This document shows positions 17,557 through 28,071 of a stretch of DNA of 45,638 nt, piece by piece (the first letter of the stretch is position 1; every line of letters starts with the position of its first letter). Origin of the DNA: Sulfuricurvum sp. (GTDB taxonomy: Bacteria; Campylobacterota; Campylobacteria; Campylobacterales; Sulfurimonadaceae). Location of the stretch: contig NZ_JAQTYM010000013.1 of assembly GCF_028688295.1 (NCBI RefSeq), positions 1 through 45,638 of the forward strand, given 5' to 3'. Under the pieces are notes generated by a model. That model saw only the letters and a list, made by a program, of their open reading frames with translations. It ran no database searches and was not told the DNA's origin. The position numbers were made by a program, and so were the translations under genes.

Positions 17557-18528
17557 ATGGAATTATTTAAAGCTGCCCGCTCAATCCCTTTTATGGGAAA
17601 ATCGAAAATCGCGATTATTATCTCCATCATAATGGTCTTGGGTTCGTACGCACTTATCGCTACGAAAGGATTTAACTTTGGGATTGATTTTGTCGGCGGG
17701 ACGATTGTTCAAGTCAAATATGAGGGGACCGCGCCGATTGATGAGATGCGTACACGCCTCAGTGGAAATGCCATGTTTGAAGGCTCTTCCATCAACGAGT
17801 TTGGTTCGCCTGATGAAGTTGTCATTCGTCTTAAAAGCAGTTCAGAGAGTGTGACTCAAGATATTGGTGATGCGGTACGTGAGAAATTGGCGGGAACAGG
17901 TCAATTTGAAATTCGTCGCGTCGATATCGTTGGGGCAAAAGTTGGGAGTGAACTGCGCGAAAAAGGGATTATGTCTCTCACTCTCGCAATGATCGGGATA
18001 TTGATTTATGTCGCTTTCCGCTTTGAATGGCGTTTTGCTGTAGCATCGGTTTTGGCATTGGTTCATGATATTTCGATTGCGATGGGGGCTATTGCCCTTA
18101 TCGGTTTGGATGTTAATCTTGATGTTCTTGCAGCCTTACTGACGGTCTTAGGATATTCGATTAACGATACCATTATTGTTTTTGACCGTATCCGTGAGGG
18201 AATTACCGATTCAAAAGAGACGAGTTTAGTAGATATCATCGATGAATCGATTACAAAAACTCTTTCTCGTACAACCTTGACGTCATTAACGACCTTGTTG
18301 GTAGTTGTGGTATTGTTTCTTTTTGGCGGAGAGATTATCCACGCCTTTGCGTTTACCTTACTCGTGGGTATCGGCGTCGGAACTTACAGTTCGATTTTTG
18401 TTGCATCACCGATTTTACAGTGGTTTGGATTTGATGTGAAGAATTATCGTGCTAAACTCTCACAAAAGGCGGCACGTCAAGCGGAAAAAGAGCGTCTGCG
18501 TGCACAGTTTGAGCAAGGTGTAGTTTAA
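17557..18528 (+). CDS. secF: Protein translocase subunit SecF
   Basis: The 323-residue partner of SecD. It has an N-terminal membrane helix, the GFNFGIDFVGGTIVQV motif (about 31-46), a periplasmic domain, and membrane helices with LTVLGYSINDTIIVFDRIRE (about 194-213). It begins 2 bases after the secD stop and ends with a charged cytoplasmic tail. Length and motifs are typical. Confidence 0.97.
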   Translation: MELFKAARSIPFMGKSKIAIIISIIMVLGSYALIATKGFNFGIDFVGGTIVQVKYEGTAPIDEMRTRLSGNAMFEGSSINEFGSPDEVVIRLKSSSESVTQDIGDAVREKLAGTGQFEIRRVDIVGAKVGSELREKGIMSLTLAMIGILIYVAFRFEWRFAVASVLALVHDISIAMGAIALIGLDVNLDVLAALLTVLGYSINDTIIVFDRIREGITDSKETSLVDIIDESITKTLSRTTLTSLTTLLVVVVLFLFGGEIIHAFAFTLLVGIGVGTYSSIFVASPILQWFGFDVKNYRAKLSQKAARQAEKERLRAQFEQGVV

Positions 18529-18539
18529 AGGAGTCATTT

Positions 18540-18881
18540 ATGGATTGGGGTAAAGTAGTTTATGTATTTTTCACGCTGATGAGTTTAACCTCTACAGCGG
18601 CATTTTTATACGATCATACATCAATCATGTTGTTTATTGCAGCCAGTTTGAACTTGATTTCGACGATTTTGAAATTGGGTGTTCGTAATCTTTTGGCGGC
18701 AGAATTACTCGCGGCGTCGTTGGTTGCGGATCTTCATTTGATTCCTGCGTTCATCTATATAGAAGTAGTTGGTAACTTAGGTTGGGCAATGTCATTAGCG
18801 ATCGGTGCATTGATTGCCAATCTTTTTTCTATCGGGATGGTTTTTATCGAAAGTGCCAAAGCCAAAGAGAATTATGAATAA
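18540..18881 (+). CDS. Small membrane protein between secF and leuS
   Basis: A 113-residue protein with about four hydrophobic segments (near 6-24, 28-45, 50-75, 80-105) and no charged domain of note. I do not recognise a named family. It has its own AAAGGAG site 11 bases after secF and lies 12 bases before leuS, so it is co-transcribed. Small membrane proteins in this position are conserved in related Campylobacterota as far as I recall; a link to secretion is only a guess. Confidence 0.8.
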   Translation: MDWGKVVYVFFTLMSLTSTAAFLYDHTSIMLFIAASLNLISTILKLGVRNLLAAELLAASLVADLHLIPAFIYIEVVGNLGWAMSLAIGALIANLFSIGMVFIESAKAKENYE

Positions 18882-18893
18882 TAGGAGTTTTGT

Positions 18894-21341
18894 TTGAATT
18901 ATACCCCTGCATCTATCGAATCCAAATGGCAGAATCTTTGGAGTGCAACCAAAGCATACGAACCTAGTGATGATTTTTCAAAACCAAAAAAATATGTTCT
19001 CAGTATGTTCCCTTACCCATCAGGGCGTATCCACATGGGACACGTCCGTAATTACACCATCGGTGATGCCTTTGCCCGCTATTATCGTCAGCAAGGTTTT
19101 AATGTTCTCCATCCGATCGGATGGGACAGTTTCGGTATGCCGGCGGAAAATGCGGCGATTAAACACGGCGTTCACCCGAAAAAATGGACCTATGAGAATA
19201 TCGCGACGATGCGTGGCGAGTTGGCAGGTTTGGGGCTATCGTTTTCAGAAGATAGAGAATTTGCTACTTCGAATCCTGAATATACAGCCTTTGAGCAGGG
19301 ATTTATCATCGATATGTTCAACAAAGGGTTGCTATATCGTAAGCAAGGATTTCTCAACTGGTGTCCGCACGATTTGACTGTTTTGGCAAATGAGCAAGTG
19401 GTTGATGGGGGATGCTGGAGATGTGGGACGGAGATCGTCCAAAAAGAGATGTATCAGTACTACCTAAAAATCAGCGACTATGCTGAAGAACTCCTAGAAT
19501 CGCTTAAAACCCTAGAGGGGAAATGGCCGAAACAGGTTTTGACGATGCAGGAAAACTGGATCGGTAGATCGTACGGTTTGGAGTTTGCGTTTAAACTAGA
19601 TTCGGAGAGTGAAGCGCGTTTGGGTGCCGTGTACCAAAGCTTTGATGTTTTCACCACCCGTCCTGATACGATTTATGGGGTGAGTTATGCCGCTCTCGCA
19701 CCTGAGCATGAAATCGTTCGCCATATGATCTCGTTCGGATTGCTCGATCAAGCGACAACCGATGCGATTAAAGCGATGCAGCGTGTCAGTGCCCGTGATC
19801 GTGCCACAAGCCCGAAAGAGGGTGTATCGCTGGGTATCAATGTGATCCATCCTCTCACGGGAGAAAAAGTTCCGGTCTGGGTAGCGAATTTCGTCCTTAC
19901 CGATTACGGCTCAGGTGCGGTTATGGCGGTTCCTGCCCATGATGATCGCGACTTCGAGTTTGCAACTAAATACGATTTACCGATCAAATCGGTTATTTTC
20001 CCTTCAGAGGGGGAATTGCCAACAGGATGTGCGTATACCGAAACGGGAATTTTACGTGATAGTGCAGAGTTTAGCGGTCTGGATAATATCACCGCTAAAG
20101 CCTCCATCATGGATCATTTTGAAGCGAATAAGCTCGGTAAAAAAGTGATCAATTTCCGTCTCAAAGATTGGGGGATCAGCCGTCAGCGTTATTGGGGTGC
20201 TCCTATTCCGTTGATCCATTGTGAATCGTGCGGAATCGTCCCTGAGGATAAGGCTAACCTCCCCGTGGCACTTCCTGAAGATGTTATCATTAACGGTGAG
20301 GGGAACCCGCTCGAACACCATCCGACATGGAAACATTGTGCGTGTCCGAAATGCGGCAAACCTGCACTCCGTGAAACCGATACGATGGATACGTTCATCC
20401 AGTCGTCATGGTATTATCTCCGCTATACGGTTAAAAATGATTACAAAGAGGCTTTGGACAAAGAAGCACTAGATTATTGGATGGGAGTTGATCACTACAT
20501 CGGCGGGATCGAGCATGCGATCTTGCATCTGTTGTATGCGAGATTTTTTACGAAAATGCTTCGTGATTTGGGATACGTAAGCTCAGATGAGCCGTTTGAG
20601 CATCTCCTAACTCAGGGGATGGTTCTAAAAGACGGTGCGAAGATGTCGAAATCCAAAGGGAACACCGTCGATCCGGGTGCGTTGGTAGAGAAATATGGTG
20701 CCGATACGGCGCGTCTCTTTATCCTTTTCGCCGCTCCTCCGACCCAAGAGTTGGAATGGAACGACAGTGCGGTTGAGGGGGCATATCGATTCCTTAAACG
20801 TTTTGCTGATCGTAGCCAATATGTCAATGTTACTAAAGCATTGCCGAGCATCGATCATGCTTCTTTGACCAAAGAGGAAAAAACAGCTCGTAAAAAAGTG
20901 TACGAAGCGCTTAAACGTGCCCAAGAGGTTTATGGTGAGCGTCATACGTTTAACACCATGATCGCGGGTGTAATGGAAGCGATGAATGCACTGAACGAGC
21001 AAAATAACCGCGATGTCTGGACGGAGGGTTACTGGATTTTGACCTCTGTACTGGAGCCAATCGTTCCTCATATTTGTTGGGAACTCTCAACCGAGTATTT
21101 CGGCGGGAAAAATTTCGGTGTTCAAGTGGTACGTGAAGAGGTATTTGAAGTTGATAGCGTAGCTCTCGGTATTTCGATTAACGGTAAAAATCGTGCCACG
21201 ATCGAAGTGGGTGTTTCGGAGTCTCAAGAAGCGGTGATCGAGATTGCAAAAGCCGCAGTTGAGAAGTGGATTGAGGGAAAAGAGATTGTAAAAGCGATCG
21301 TTATTCCCGGTAAACTTGTCAATCTCGTGATAAAAGGCTAA
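18894..21341 (+). CDS. leuS: Leucyl-tRNA synthetase
   Basis: A class I synthetase of 815 residues that charges tRNA-Leu. Seen: the HIGH-type motif in [17 protein letters not shown] (about 39-55), the zinc-like Cys clusters in NWCPHD and CPKCGKP, the CP1 editing domain ([19 protein letters not shown] near 240), and [13 protein letters not shown] (about 583-595). The start is a TTG at 18894, six bases after TAGGAG. It lies within the yajC-to-mfd gene run, and lptE follows after 4 bases. Confidence 0.98.
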   Translation: MNYTPASIESKWQNLWSATKAYEPSDDFSKPKKYVLSMFPYPSGRIHMGHVRNYTIGDAFARYYRQQGFNVLHPIGWDSFGMPAENAAIKHGVHPKKWTYENIATMRGELAGLGLSFSEDREFATSNPEYTAFEQGFIIDMFNKGLLYRKQGFLNWCPHDLTVLANEQVVDGGCWRCGTEIVQKEMYQYYLKISDYAEELLESLKTLEGKWPKQVLTMQENWIGRSYGLEFAFKLDSESEARLGAVYQSFDVFTTRPDTIYGVSYAALAPEHEIVRHMISFGLLDQATTDAIKAMQRVSARDRATSPKEGVSLGINVIHPLTGEKVPVWVANFVLTDYGSGAVMAVPAHDDRDFEFATKYDLPIKSVIFPSEGELPTGCAYTETGILRDSAEFSGLDNITAKASIMDHFEANKLGKKVINFRLKDWGISRQRYWGAPIPLIHCESCGIVPEDKANLPVALPEDVIINGEGNPLEHHPTWKHCACPKCGKPALRETDTMDTFIQSSWYYLRYTVKNDYKEALDKEALDYWMGVDHYIGGIEHAILHLLYARFFTKMLRDLGYVSSDEPFEHLLTQGMVLKDGAKMSKSKGNTVDPGALVEKYGADTARLFILFAAPPTQELEWNDSAVEGAYRFLKRFADRSQYVNVTKALPSIDHASLTKEEKTARKKVYEALKRAQEVYGERHTFNTMIAGVMEAMNALNEQNNRDVWTEGYWILTSVLEPIVPHICWELSTEYFGGKNFGVQVVREEVFEVDSVALGISINGKNRATIEVGVSESQEAVIEIAKAAVEKWIEGKEIVKAIVIPGKLVNLVIKG

Positions 21342-21345
21342 GAGA

Positions 21346-21843
21346 ATGAAATATTGGATACTGAGCGCTTTGATCCTACTCGGTGGATGTGGCTATCAAC
21401 CTGCAAGCCATTACGCTAAAAATATAGTAGGAGAAAGTGTCAGTACCGAAGTAGTAATTTCAATGGAAGATCCGCAAAATACGGTAATCATTAAAGATGC
21501 CGTTGACATGGCGGTGATTACAAAATTTAGGACGTCACTAGTTGCCAAAAATCTTTCTCAAACTCATCTGAAAATTGCTATTTCGGGAGTTGGATTTACC
21601 CCTTTGCGCTATGATACTAATGGGTACGTTATTACTTACCGAACTACCGTTTCAATGTCCATTGAGCGTTCAAGAGATAAAAAGAAAGAACTATATTCGA
21701 CGCATGGAATGTATGATTTTGCGATAGAGCCTAATGCTATCATCAGCGATCAAGCACGTTTTGAAGCGATTCGGCAAGGTGCACAAAAAGGGATCGATTC
21801 ATTTATCGCTCAAGTAGCCGCTCAGGGTGCGAAGTCGAAATAA
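21346..21843 (+). CDS. lptE: LPS-assembly lipoprotein LptE
   Basis: A 165-residue lipoprotein: signal peptide MKYWILSALILLGGC with the lipobox LGGC (Cys15), then a compact domain. LptE plugs the outer-membrane LPS translocon LptD. The sequence is too diverged for motif proof, but the lipobox, the size, and the position directly after leuS (the order leuS-lptE is widespread in proteobacteria) support the call. It is followed after 10 bases by a diguanylate cyclase gene. Confidence 0.8.
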   Translation: MKYWILSALILLGGCGYQPASHYAKNIVGESVSTEVVISMEDPQNTVIIKDAVDMAVITKFRTSLVAKNLSQTHLKIAISGVGFTPLRYDTNGYVITYRTTVSMSIERSRDKKKELYSTHGMYDFAIEPNAIISDQARFEAIRQGAQKGIDSFIAQVAAQGAKSK

Positions 21844-21853
21844 AAGGTAGAAT

Positions 21854-23389
21854 ATGACCATAAATCAAATTGTTCGTAACACGGTTGAACGGCTAAAAGC
21901 AGAGGGGAAAGTATGGACTCCGGATGCTTACAGCGAAACATTTTGTGCAGAAGCGAAAAAAGCAGGATTTGTGGTTGAAGACTGCAGTGGGATTGATCGC
22001 TATCTCTCTTTACTTGATAAAAAAACGGCAGAAGAGATTAAATTATACCGCGTTCGAACAACGGCGGAATTGATTCGATTTTTGATCTCAAAACTCAGTC
22101 GTATGAATCCTAATGAAGCATCGATATTGGTAGAATTATTGAGCTCTTTGGCGAAACAAATGGCACTAAGCATCGATGCATTACATAATCCAGAGGCTTC
22201 CGCACTCGCTAAAAAAACCGTTACTATCCTAGAAACCCAGGGTGGAGCTACGCAAATCGATCTGCTGAAACAAGCATGGATTAATTTTCTCTCTTTGTAT
22301 GACGATTCATTTTTTATGAAGTTAATCCCTTTTGGTTCCGTTGATGCTACGAATTTACGTCGAACCATTGAAAATCTTAAGTTTCATGAAGGGGTTCCGG
22401 AAACTTCAGACTATGTAAAAACGGTTCGCTTACTGGTCTCCTCACTCGTCCCCTCGATTGCTCCGACTATGGATGCTTCAACAATTGAACTTTCCCGAAA
22501 ATTGCAAAATAACCCTGCCTATGTTGCTACCGCAGAGTGCGAAAAAGAACTGAAAATGGCCATTGCTATGCGGGTCGCTCTCGATAAAGAAAGTGTTGAA
22601 GAGATGGTGAGTGCACTGGACATACTTCTCGAAAAACTCTCCGCTCAGTTGATTGAGTTGATTGAACGGAGTGAAAATTCGACTACTGAAATTAGAGAGG
22701 TTAAACGCGATCTCGAAGCATTGGAAAATGACAAACCGACTGATTTTAAAACAGCGCATAAACGTCTTTATAAAATTGCCAGTACTTTAGAAGAAAAAGT
22801 AGAAGTATTAAGCAAAGATCTAAAAGTCCACAATGAAAAAGTGACCCAGATGGGGAAAAAGATTACGATGCTAGAAGAGGAATTAGCACAAGCCACCCAA
22901 GCATCACGTGAAGATTTTTTAACCAAATTATTTAATAAACGGGCAATTGAAGAGTATCTTAAAATCAAAGAAGCTGAATTTGAGCGACACGGGCGCAGTT
23001 TTTGTGTTGCAATGCTTGACTTGGATTATTTTAAAGCGGTAAATGATACCTATGGGCATGATGCGGGAGATGCAGTTTTGCTCGCCTTTTCTAAAATTCT
23101 CAAAGAAGAGGCACGTACCAGTGATATTGTTGGGCGTTATGGAGGGGAAGAGTTTCTCGCAATTTTAGGAGATACCGAACTCTCCGGTGCGAGAGTATTT
23201 TGTGAAAAAGTACGTAATCATGTTGAGCAAGCTCATTTTATGTATCAAGGGCAGCGTATCAGTGTCAGTGTCAGTATAGGTGTGGCTGGGCGTAGTGATT
23301 ACCCCTCTTTGAAAGCTTTGGTGAACGGGGCAGATGAGCGGCTTTATGATGCCAAACGTAAAGGGCGAAATCGCGTAGAGCCCGCATGA
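21854..23389 (+). CDS. Diguanylate cyclase with long helical N-terminal region
   Basis: A 511-residue cytoplasmic protein. The C-terminal GGDEF domain (about 345-510) carries the active-site signature GRYGGEEFLAILG and an RxxD inhibitory I-site (RTSD) at the correct place just before it, so an active, product-inhibited c-di-GMP synthase is expected. The first 340 residues are helical, with coiled coil from about 270 to 345, and have no recognisable sensor domain. No membrane segment is seen. The stop overlaps folC by 4 bases (ATGA). Confidence 0.92.
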   Translation: MTINQIVRNTVERLKAEGKVWTPDAYSETFCAEAKKAGFVVEDCSGIDRYLSLLDKKTAEEIKLYRVRTTAELIRFLISKLSRMNPNEASILVELLSSLAKQMALSIDALHNPEASALAKKTVTILETQGGATQIDLLKQAWINFLSLYDDSFFMKLIPFGSVDATNLRRTIENLKFHEGVPETSDYVKTVRLLVSSLVPSIAPTMDASTIELSRKLQNNPAYVATAECEKELKMAIAMRVALDKESVEEMVSALDILLEKLSAQLIELIERSENSTTEIREVKRDLEALENDKPTDFKTAHKRLYKIASTLEEKVEVLSKDLKVHNEKVTQMGKKITMLEEELAQATQASREDFLTKLFNKRAIEEYLKIKEAEFERHGRSFCVAMLDLDYFKAVNDTYGHDAGDAVLLAFSKILKEEARTSDIVGRYGGEEFLAILGDTELSGARVFCEKVRNHVEQAHFMYQGQRISVSVSIGVAGRSDYPSLKALVNGADERLYDAKRKGRNRVEPA

Positions 23390-24549
23390 ATTTAGACGAT
23401 TTCCTCTCCGCAAAACCTCTTTTTTACGATGTGATCGATTACGAGCGCTTTCCTAGCGCGTATCGACAGATCAAACACTCTTTAGCGATCCCAAAAACAA
23501 TTCACCTCGTCGGAACCAACGGCAAAGGCTCAACAGGGCGTTTTTTGGCAACTGCACTGCACCGTGCAGGGCAAAAGATCGGGCATTACACCTCGCCTCA
23601 TATTTTGCGATTTAACGAGAGGATATGGTTGGACGGCTCTGAAGTGAGTGATGATGTTTTAGAATGTGCCCATCAGAAGCTTTTATCTCTATTATCCACG
23701 GCAATCGCACAGTCGTTGAGCTATTTTGAATATACGACACTCTTGGCGATGGTGGTGTATGAGGGGTGCGATTACGTCGTATGTGAGGCGGGTTTGGGCG
23801 GTGAGCATGATGCGACTGCTGTTTTTGATAAGGTTCTGAGTATTTTTACCCCGATCGATTTTGATCATGCGGCGTTTTTGGGCACGTCGATCGATTCTAT
23901 TGCGACGACGAAACTGCGAAGTATGCACTCTATCGCTTTGTTGGGAAGACAAAAAGACTCCGAAGTGGAGTCGATAGCTCGCCGCATTGCAGAGGCAAAA
24001 GGGTGCACGCTTTATACCTTAGCGGAGCGTTTGACTCCACGTATCGAAGAGATGGCATTGCAACTTGCCATGAAAAATGGTCTCAGCGATTATTTACGTG
24101 ATAATCTGACATTGGCGATGGCGGCGTATGAGATATTGGGATATGAAGCAACGGAAGCGCTGTTTGATCAGAGTGCGTTGTTTGGGAGATTGAGTAAAGT
24201 AGCCACCAATATTACCCTCGATGTGGGGCATAATGCCCTTGCGGCAGAGTCGATTGCTAATGCCTATACTGGGAAAAAAGTAACCTTGATTTATAACACC
24301 TATGGGGATAAAGATTACCGCGAGATTTTGAGTATATTAGCACCCATCATTGAATCGGTTGAGATCATCGAGGTGAGTGAGGGGCGGATTGTTGAGCGTC
24401 ATTTGCTTGAATCTGTTTTACGTGAGGCAGAAATACCGTTTAGTCTATTTGATGCACTCCATGAAGATAAAGAATATTTGGTTTTCGGCTCGTTCAGCGT
24501 CGCCGAAACGTTTTTAAAGAGGATAAATGTCACAAGCACGATGGTATGA
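23386..24549 (+). CDS. folC: Folylpolyglutamate / dihydrofolate synthase
   Basis: FolC adds glutamate to dihydropteroate and to folates. The 387-residue protein has the Mur-ligase-type ATP loop HLVGTNGKGSTGRFLA (about 44-59), HYTSPHILRFNERIWL (about 66-81), EAGLGGEHDAT (about 137-147) and LDVGHNALAA (about 280-289). It overlaps the diguanylate cyclase by 4 bases and mfd by 23 bases. Confidence 0.94.
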   Translation: MNLDDFLSAKPLFYDVIDYERFPSAYRQIKHSLAIPKTIHLVGTNGKGSTGRFLATALHRAGQKIGHYTSPHILRFNERIWLDGSEVSDDVLECAHQKLLSLLSTAIAQSLSYFEYTTLLAMVVYEGCDYVVCEAGLGGEHDATAVFDKVLSIFTPIDFDHAAFLGTSIDSIATTKLRSMHSIALLGRQKDSEVESIARRIAEAKGCTLYTLAERLTPRIEEMALQLAMKNGLSDYLRDNLTLAMAAYEILGYEATEALFDQSALFGRLSKVATNITLDVGHNALAAESIANAYTGKKVTLIYNTYGDKDYREILSILAPIIESVEIIEVSEGRIVERHLLESVLREAEIPFSLFDALHEDKEYLVFGSFSVAETFLKRINVTSTMV

Positions 24550-27514
24550 GTACCTAAAAAACAACCCGAAAAATCGCCCTGAAATTCTCCTCTGCGAGGA
24601 TGCTAAAGAGGCGTCGGAACTGAGCGATGTTTCGACCTTTTTAGAGGTACCCCATATCGTATTACCCGATTTTCGTGCAACCTATATGGACGACTTACGC
24701 CCGTTTTCTGAGGAGCTTTTTGCCCTCTTTGCCGCACTTCGTACCTATCATACGTCGTCCAAAAAACCGCTGATTATAGCACCTCTTAAAACCCTTCTTT
24801 TTCCAATGCCCGATCCCTCACTGCTTCAAAGCGAGACGATTGAATTCGCTTCACGGATTGATTTGGGTGCGTTTAAAGAGAAGCTGATCCACTGGGGATA
24901 CACCTTTGTCGATATGGTGGAAATGGAGGGGGAGGTATCCCATCGCGGTGACATCCTCGACATCTATGTCCCTAACCAAAGCAACCCGTACCGTATCAGC
25001 TTGTTTGATGATGAGGTCGAAGAGATCAAAGTCTTCGATGTCGAAACCCAGCGTACCGACAAAGAAGAGTTAGCGAGTATTGAGGTGACGAGCGCCTTTT
25101 TCTCCCTCGATGCACAGCAGTACAAACATTTCGAAAAAGCGATAGCTCAGGCGCAAAGCGACAGTTTTGTGAAAGACATCGCTTCGCTCGGTTTTTGGGT
25201 ATTGGGAGAACACGGAGTCGATTTGTGTGAAGGGAAGAGGGTTGCGCGTATCCGTGAGATGAAAAGCGTCCTCGATGAAGCGTACGGTCTTAATCAGCCT
25301 GTATTGCCACGCGAACGATTGGAAGTCGACATCCTCCCTGAATCTGAAAAATACACTCCGTTAGGAGGTGGAAATTTCGAGACTCTTAGAAGTGTCCATA
25401 AAGCTAAAAAATTCACCCTGATCGCCGCGAGCGATACGCAGCTCAAAGCGGCGGGGATTTTTGATATTAAGGGAATCACGGTAAAAACATCAGGGATCGT
25501 CCTCAACCTGATCGGCCCTGATGAGATCATATTCTCCCTTAACCGCCATGAGAAAAAACGGCGTCGCCGTCGTACTTCCATTCTACTCGATGATCTGAAA
25601 GTAGGGGACTACGTCGTCCACGAAGAGTACGGAGTGGGGATATTTGTCGGGATCGAGCAGGCGGAGATTCTAGGCGGGATCAAAGACCTTGTCGTCATCA
25701 AATACATGGGGGATGACAAACTTCTCCTCCCCGTCGAAAATCTCGATGCGATTGATCGCTATATCGCCTCAGGTAGCCTTCCTGTCCTCGATCGTCTAGG
25801 CAAAGGGAGCTTTGGTAAACTCAAAGAATCGGTCAAAGCGCGACTGTTCGAGATCGCTTCGGAGATTGTGGGGATCGCGGCGAGCCGTGCCCTGATCAAA
25901 GCATCCGTCATTAACGTCGATGCGGGGGAACTGCGTCGTTTCCAAGCAGAATCAGGATTCGATTATACTCCTGACCAAGCGAGTGCGATTAGCTCCATCG
26001 TCCGTGATCTCTCTTCGGGGCAGATTATGGATCGTTTGCTCAGTGGGGACGTCGGATTCGGGAAAACAGAGGTGGCGATGAACGCCATTTTTACCGCCGC
26101 AAAGGGGGGATACCAATCGCTCCTCGTCGTTCCGACAACTTTGCTCAGCTCTCAGCACTTCCAGTCGCTCAAAGCCCGTCTCGCACCGTTTGGACTTCGT
26201 GTCGCGAAATTGGATCGATTCGTCAGTACCAAAGAGAAAAATGCGACACTGCGAGCACTCGAAGCGGGGGAGCTTGATTGCGTCGTCGGAACCCATGCCC
26301 TATTTGGGGTGAGCTGTGCGAAGCTGGGGATTGTGATCATCGATGAAGAGCATAAATTCGGGGTAAAACAAAAAGAGAAACTCAAATCGCTCTATGAGAA
26401 CGTCCATCTCCTCAGCATGAGTGCGACGCCGATCCCGCGAAGCCTCAACCAAGCCCTAAGCTCGATCAAAACGATGTCTGAGCTCCTCACCCCTCCAAGT
26501 GAGCGTTTAGGGGTACGGACGTTTGTGAAAAACTACGACGAAAAACTGATCAAAGAGGTGATTTTGCGCGAACTTCGTCGCGGCGGTCAAGTGTTCTACG
26601 TCCACAACTCGATCGATTCGATGATTATCAAATCGGGGGAACTCAAAGCGATCCTCCCAGAATTGCGTATTCTCATCCTCCATTCTCAGATCAGCGCGAC
26701 CCAAACCGAAGAGGAACTGGCGAAGTTTGCCGATCGCCAATACGATGTACTCCTTGCCACCTCGATCATCGAATCGGGGATTCATATGCCCACCGTCAAC
26801 ACGATGATCATCGACGGGGCGGATCGCTTCGGAATGGCGGATCTGCATCAGCTTCGCGGTCGTGTCGGACGGGGGCATATCGAGGGGTATGCGTACTTCA
26901 TCGTCGATGACAAAGACCACCTCACCGAAGAGGCAAAAAAACGGCTCGTGGCGTTAGAGTCGAACTCTTTCTTAGGCTCAGGTTCGATGTTGGCGTACCA
27001 CGATCTCGAAATTCGCGGAGGGGGAAATCTCGTCGGTGATGCCCAAAGCGGTCATATCAAAAATATCGGATACGCTCTTTATCTGCGGATGTTAGAGGAT
27101 GCGATCAAAATTCTCACCAATCAATCGACCGCCGTTCGTGCCAAAGTGGATATCAAACTCACCGTAAGCGCCTTTATCAGCGATGAGATCGTGAGTGAAG
27201 ATCGTCTTAGACTTGAGCTCTATCGCCGCCTCAGTCAGTGTGAATCTCCGAGTGATATTTATGAGATTGAAGAGGAGGTGGGAGATCGTTTCGGCAAACC
27301 TGATACGCCGACGAAACAGTTTTTTGAGATCATGGTAATCAAACTCCTCTGTATCGAGAAGAAAATCAAAATGGTGAGCAACTACAATCAAAACATTACG
27401 ATTGAGTATACAAGCGGTATGAAAGAGACATTACAAAGCAAAAGTAAAGACGATGATGATTTGATTGGTACAGTTTTGAACTATCTACGTACACTAAAAC
27501 CAAAAAATGGCTAG
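24527..27514 (+). CDS. mfd: Transcription-repair coupling factor Mfd
   Basis: Mfd removes RNA polymerase stalled at DNA damage and recruits UvrA. The 995-residue protein is shorter than E. coli Mfd (1148) but keeps the UvrB-like N-terminal part with HRGDILDIYVP, the CarD-like polymerase-binding domain (LKVGDYVVHEEYGVGIFVG, about 358-376), the translocase motifs LLSGDVGFGKTEVA (Walker A), IIDEEHKFG, SMSATPIPRSL, QLRGRVGRG, and the C-terminal TRCF domain. The start at ATG 24527 is preceded by GAGGAT and lies inside folC by 23 bases. It is the last gene of the rightward run. Confidence 0.97.
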   Translation: MSQARWYEYLKNNPKNRPEILLCEDAKEASELSDVSTFLEVPHIVLPDFRATYMDDLRPFSEELFALFAALRTYHTSSKKPLIIAPLKTLLFPMPDPSLLQSETIEFASRIDLGAFKEKLIHWGYTFVDMVEMEGEVSHRGDILDIYVPNQSNPYRISLFDDEVEEIKVFDVETQRTDKEELASIEVTSAFFSLDAQQYKHFEKAIAQAQSDSFVKDIASLGFWVLGEHGVDLCEGKRVARIREMKSVLDEAYGLNQPVLPRERLEVDILPESEKYTPLGGGNFETLRSVHKAKKFTLIAASDTQLKAAGIFDIKGITVKTSGIVLNLIGPDEIIFSLNRHEKKRRRRRTSILLDDLKVGDYVVHEEYGVGIFVGIEQAEILGGIKDLVVIKYMGDDKLLLPVENLDAIDRYIASGSLPVLDRLGKGSFGKLKESVKARLFEIASEIVGIAASRALIKASVINVDAGELRRFQAESGFDYTPDQASAISSIVRDLSSGQIMDRLLSGDVGFGKTEVAMNAIFTAAKGGYQSLLVVPTTLLSSQHFQSLKARLAPFGLRVAKLDRFVSTKEKNATLRALEAGELDCVVGTHALFGVSCAKLGIVIIDEEHKFGVKQKEKLKSLYENVHLLSMSATPIPRSLNQALSSIKTMSELLTPPSERLGVRTFVKNYDEKLIKEVILRELRRGGQVFYVHNSIDSMIIKSGELKAILPELRILILHSQISATQTEEELAKFADRQYDVLLATSIIESGIHMPTVNTMIIDGADRFGMADLHQLRGRVGRGHIEGYAYFIVDDKDHLTEEAKKRLVALESNSFLGSGSMLAYHDLEIRGGGNLVGDAQSGHIKNIGYALYLRMLEDAIKILTNQSTAVRAKVDIKLTVSAFISDEIVSEDRLRLELYRRLSQCESPSDIYEIEEEVGDRFGKPDTPTKQFFEIMVIKLLCIEKKIKMVSNYNQNITIEYTSGMKETLQSKSKDDDDLIGTVLNYLRTLKPKNG

Positions 27515-27596
27515 AAATTTTATCGAATCAATAGCTATATAACGTATTTGTTCGTATTTTAGATGTATAATTTATCAACTGATCTGAGGGAAAACG

Positions 27597-28064
27597 ATGG
27601 ATAAATCGGTAACATTACAACTGTTGGGAGATGCGAAAAAAGCCCATGTAAAATGGGTGCAGCGTGCAAAGCTGTTAATTGAAGGGCTGCCGATAGATGA
27701 AGGTGCTATCCCTTTGAGTTGTACCGATTGTAATTTCGGTCAATGGTTTTATGGTGAAGGACAAAAACTCAATGCATTAGGCAATATGTCATGTTTAGGC
27801 GATATTGAGAAGGCACACTTTACACTTCATGATCAATACATGAATATTTTTAAAATCTATTTTGCAGATAATGATCGTTCGTTTTTTTCAAAATTGTTTA
27901 GCTCTAAAAAAAAGGTCACTGAAGAAGAAAAAGAGATGGCAAAAGAGCATTTTAGAAAACTTCAAGCTGCCTCAGATGAAGTTCTGGATCATCTTGGAAG
28001 ACTGGAACGCCGATTATATGCAATCCCTCAAAGCTCTTTTGATTCCAGTGAAACAGGTCTTTAG
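27597..28064 (+). CDS. CZB-domain (chemoreceptor zinc-binding) protein
   Basis: A 155-residue soluble protein. It carries the pattern of a CZB domain: AHVKWVQRA (His about 17), CTDCNFGQWFYGEGQKL (Cys about 45, with the CxFGxW core) and the later KAHFTLHDQ with two His. These 3 His and 1 Cys bind zinc in chemoreceptors and in the diguanylate cyclase DgcZ. Here the domain stands alone with a Lys/Glu-rich helical tail, so it may sense zinc or hypochlorous acid and act in trans. A TATAAT lies at 27566-27571. It precedes rlmC by 7 bases. Confidence 0.85.
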   Translation: MDKSVTLQLLGDAKKAHVKWVQRAKLLIEGLPIDEGAIPLSCTDCNFGQWFYGEGQKLNALGNMSCLGDIEKAHFTLHDQYMNIFKIYFADNDRSFFSKLFSSKKKVTEEEKEMAKEHFRKLQAASDEVLDHLGRLERRLYAIPQSSFDSSETGL

Positions 28065-28071
28065 CGTTTAG

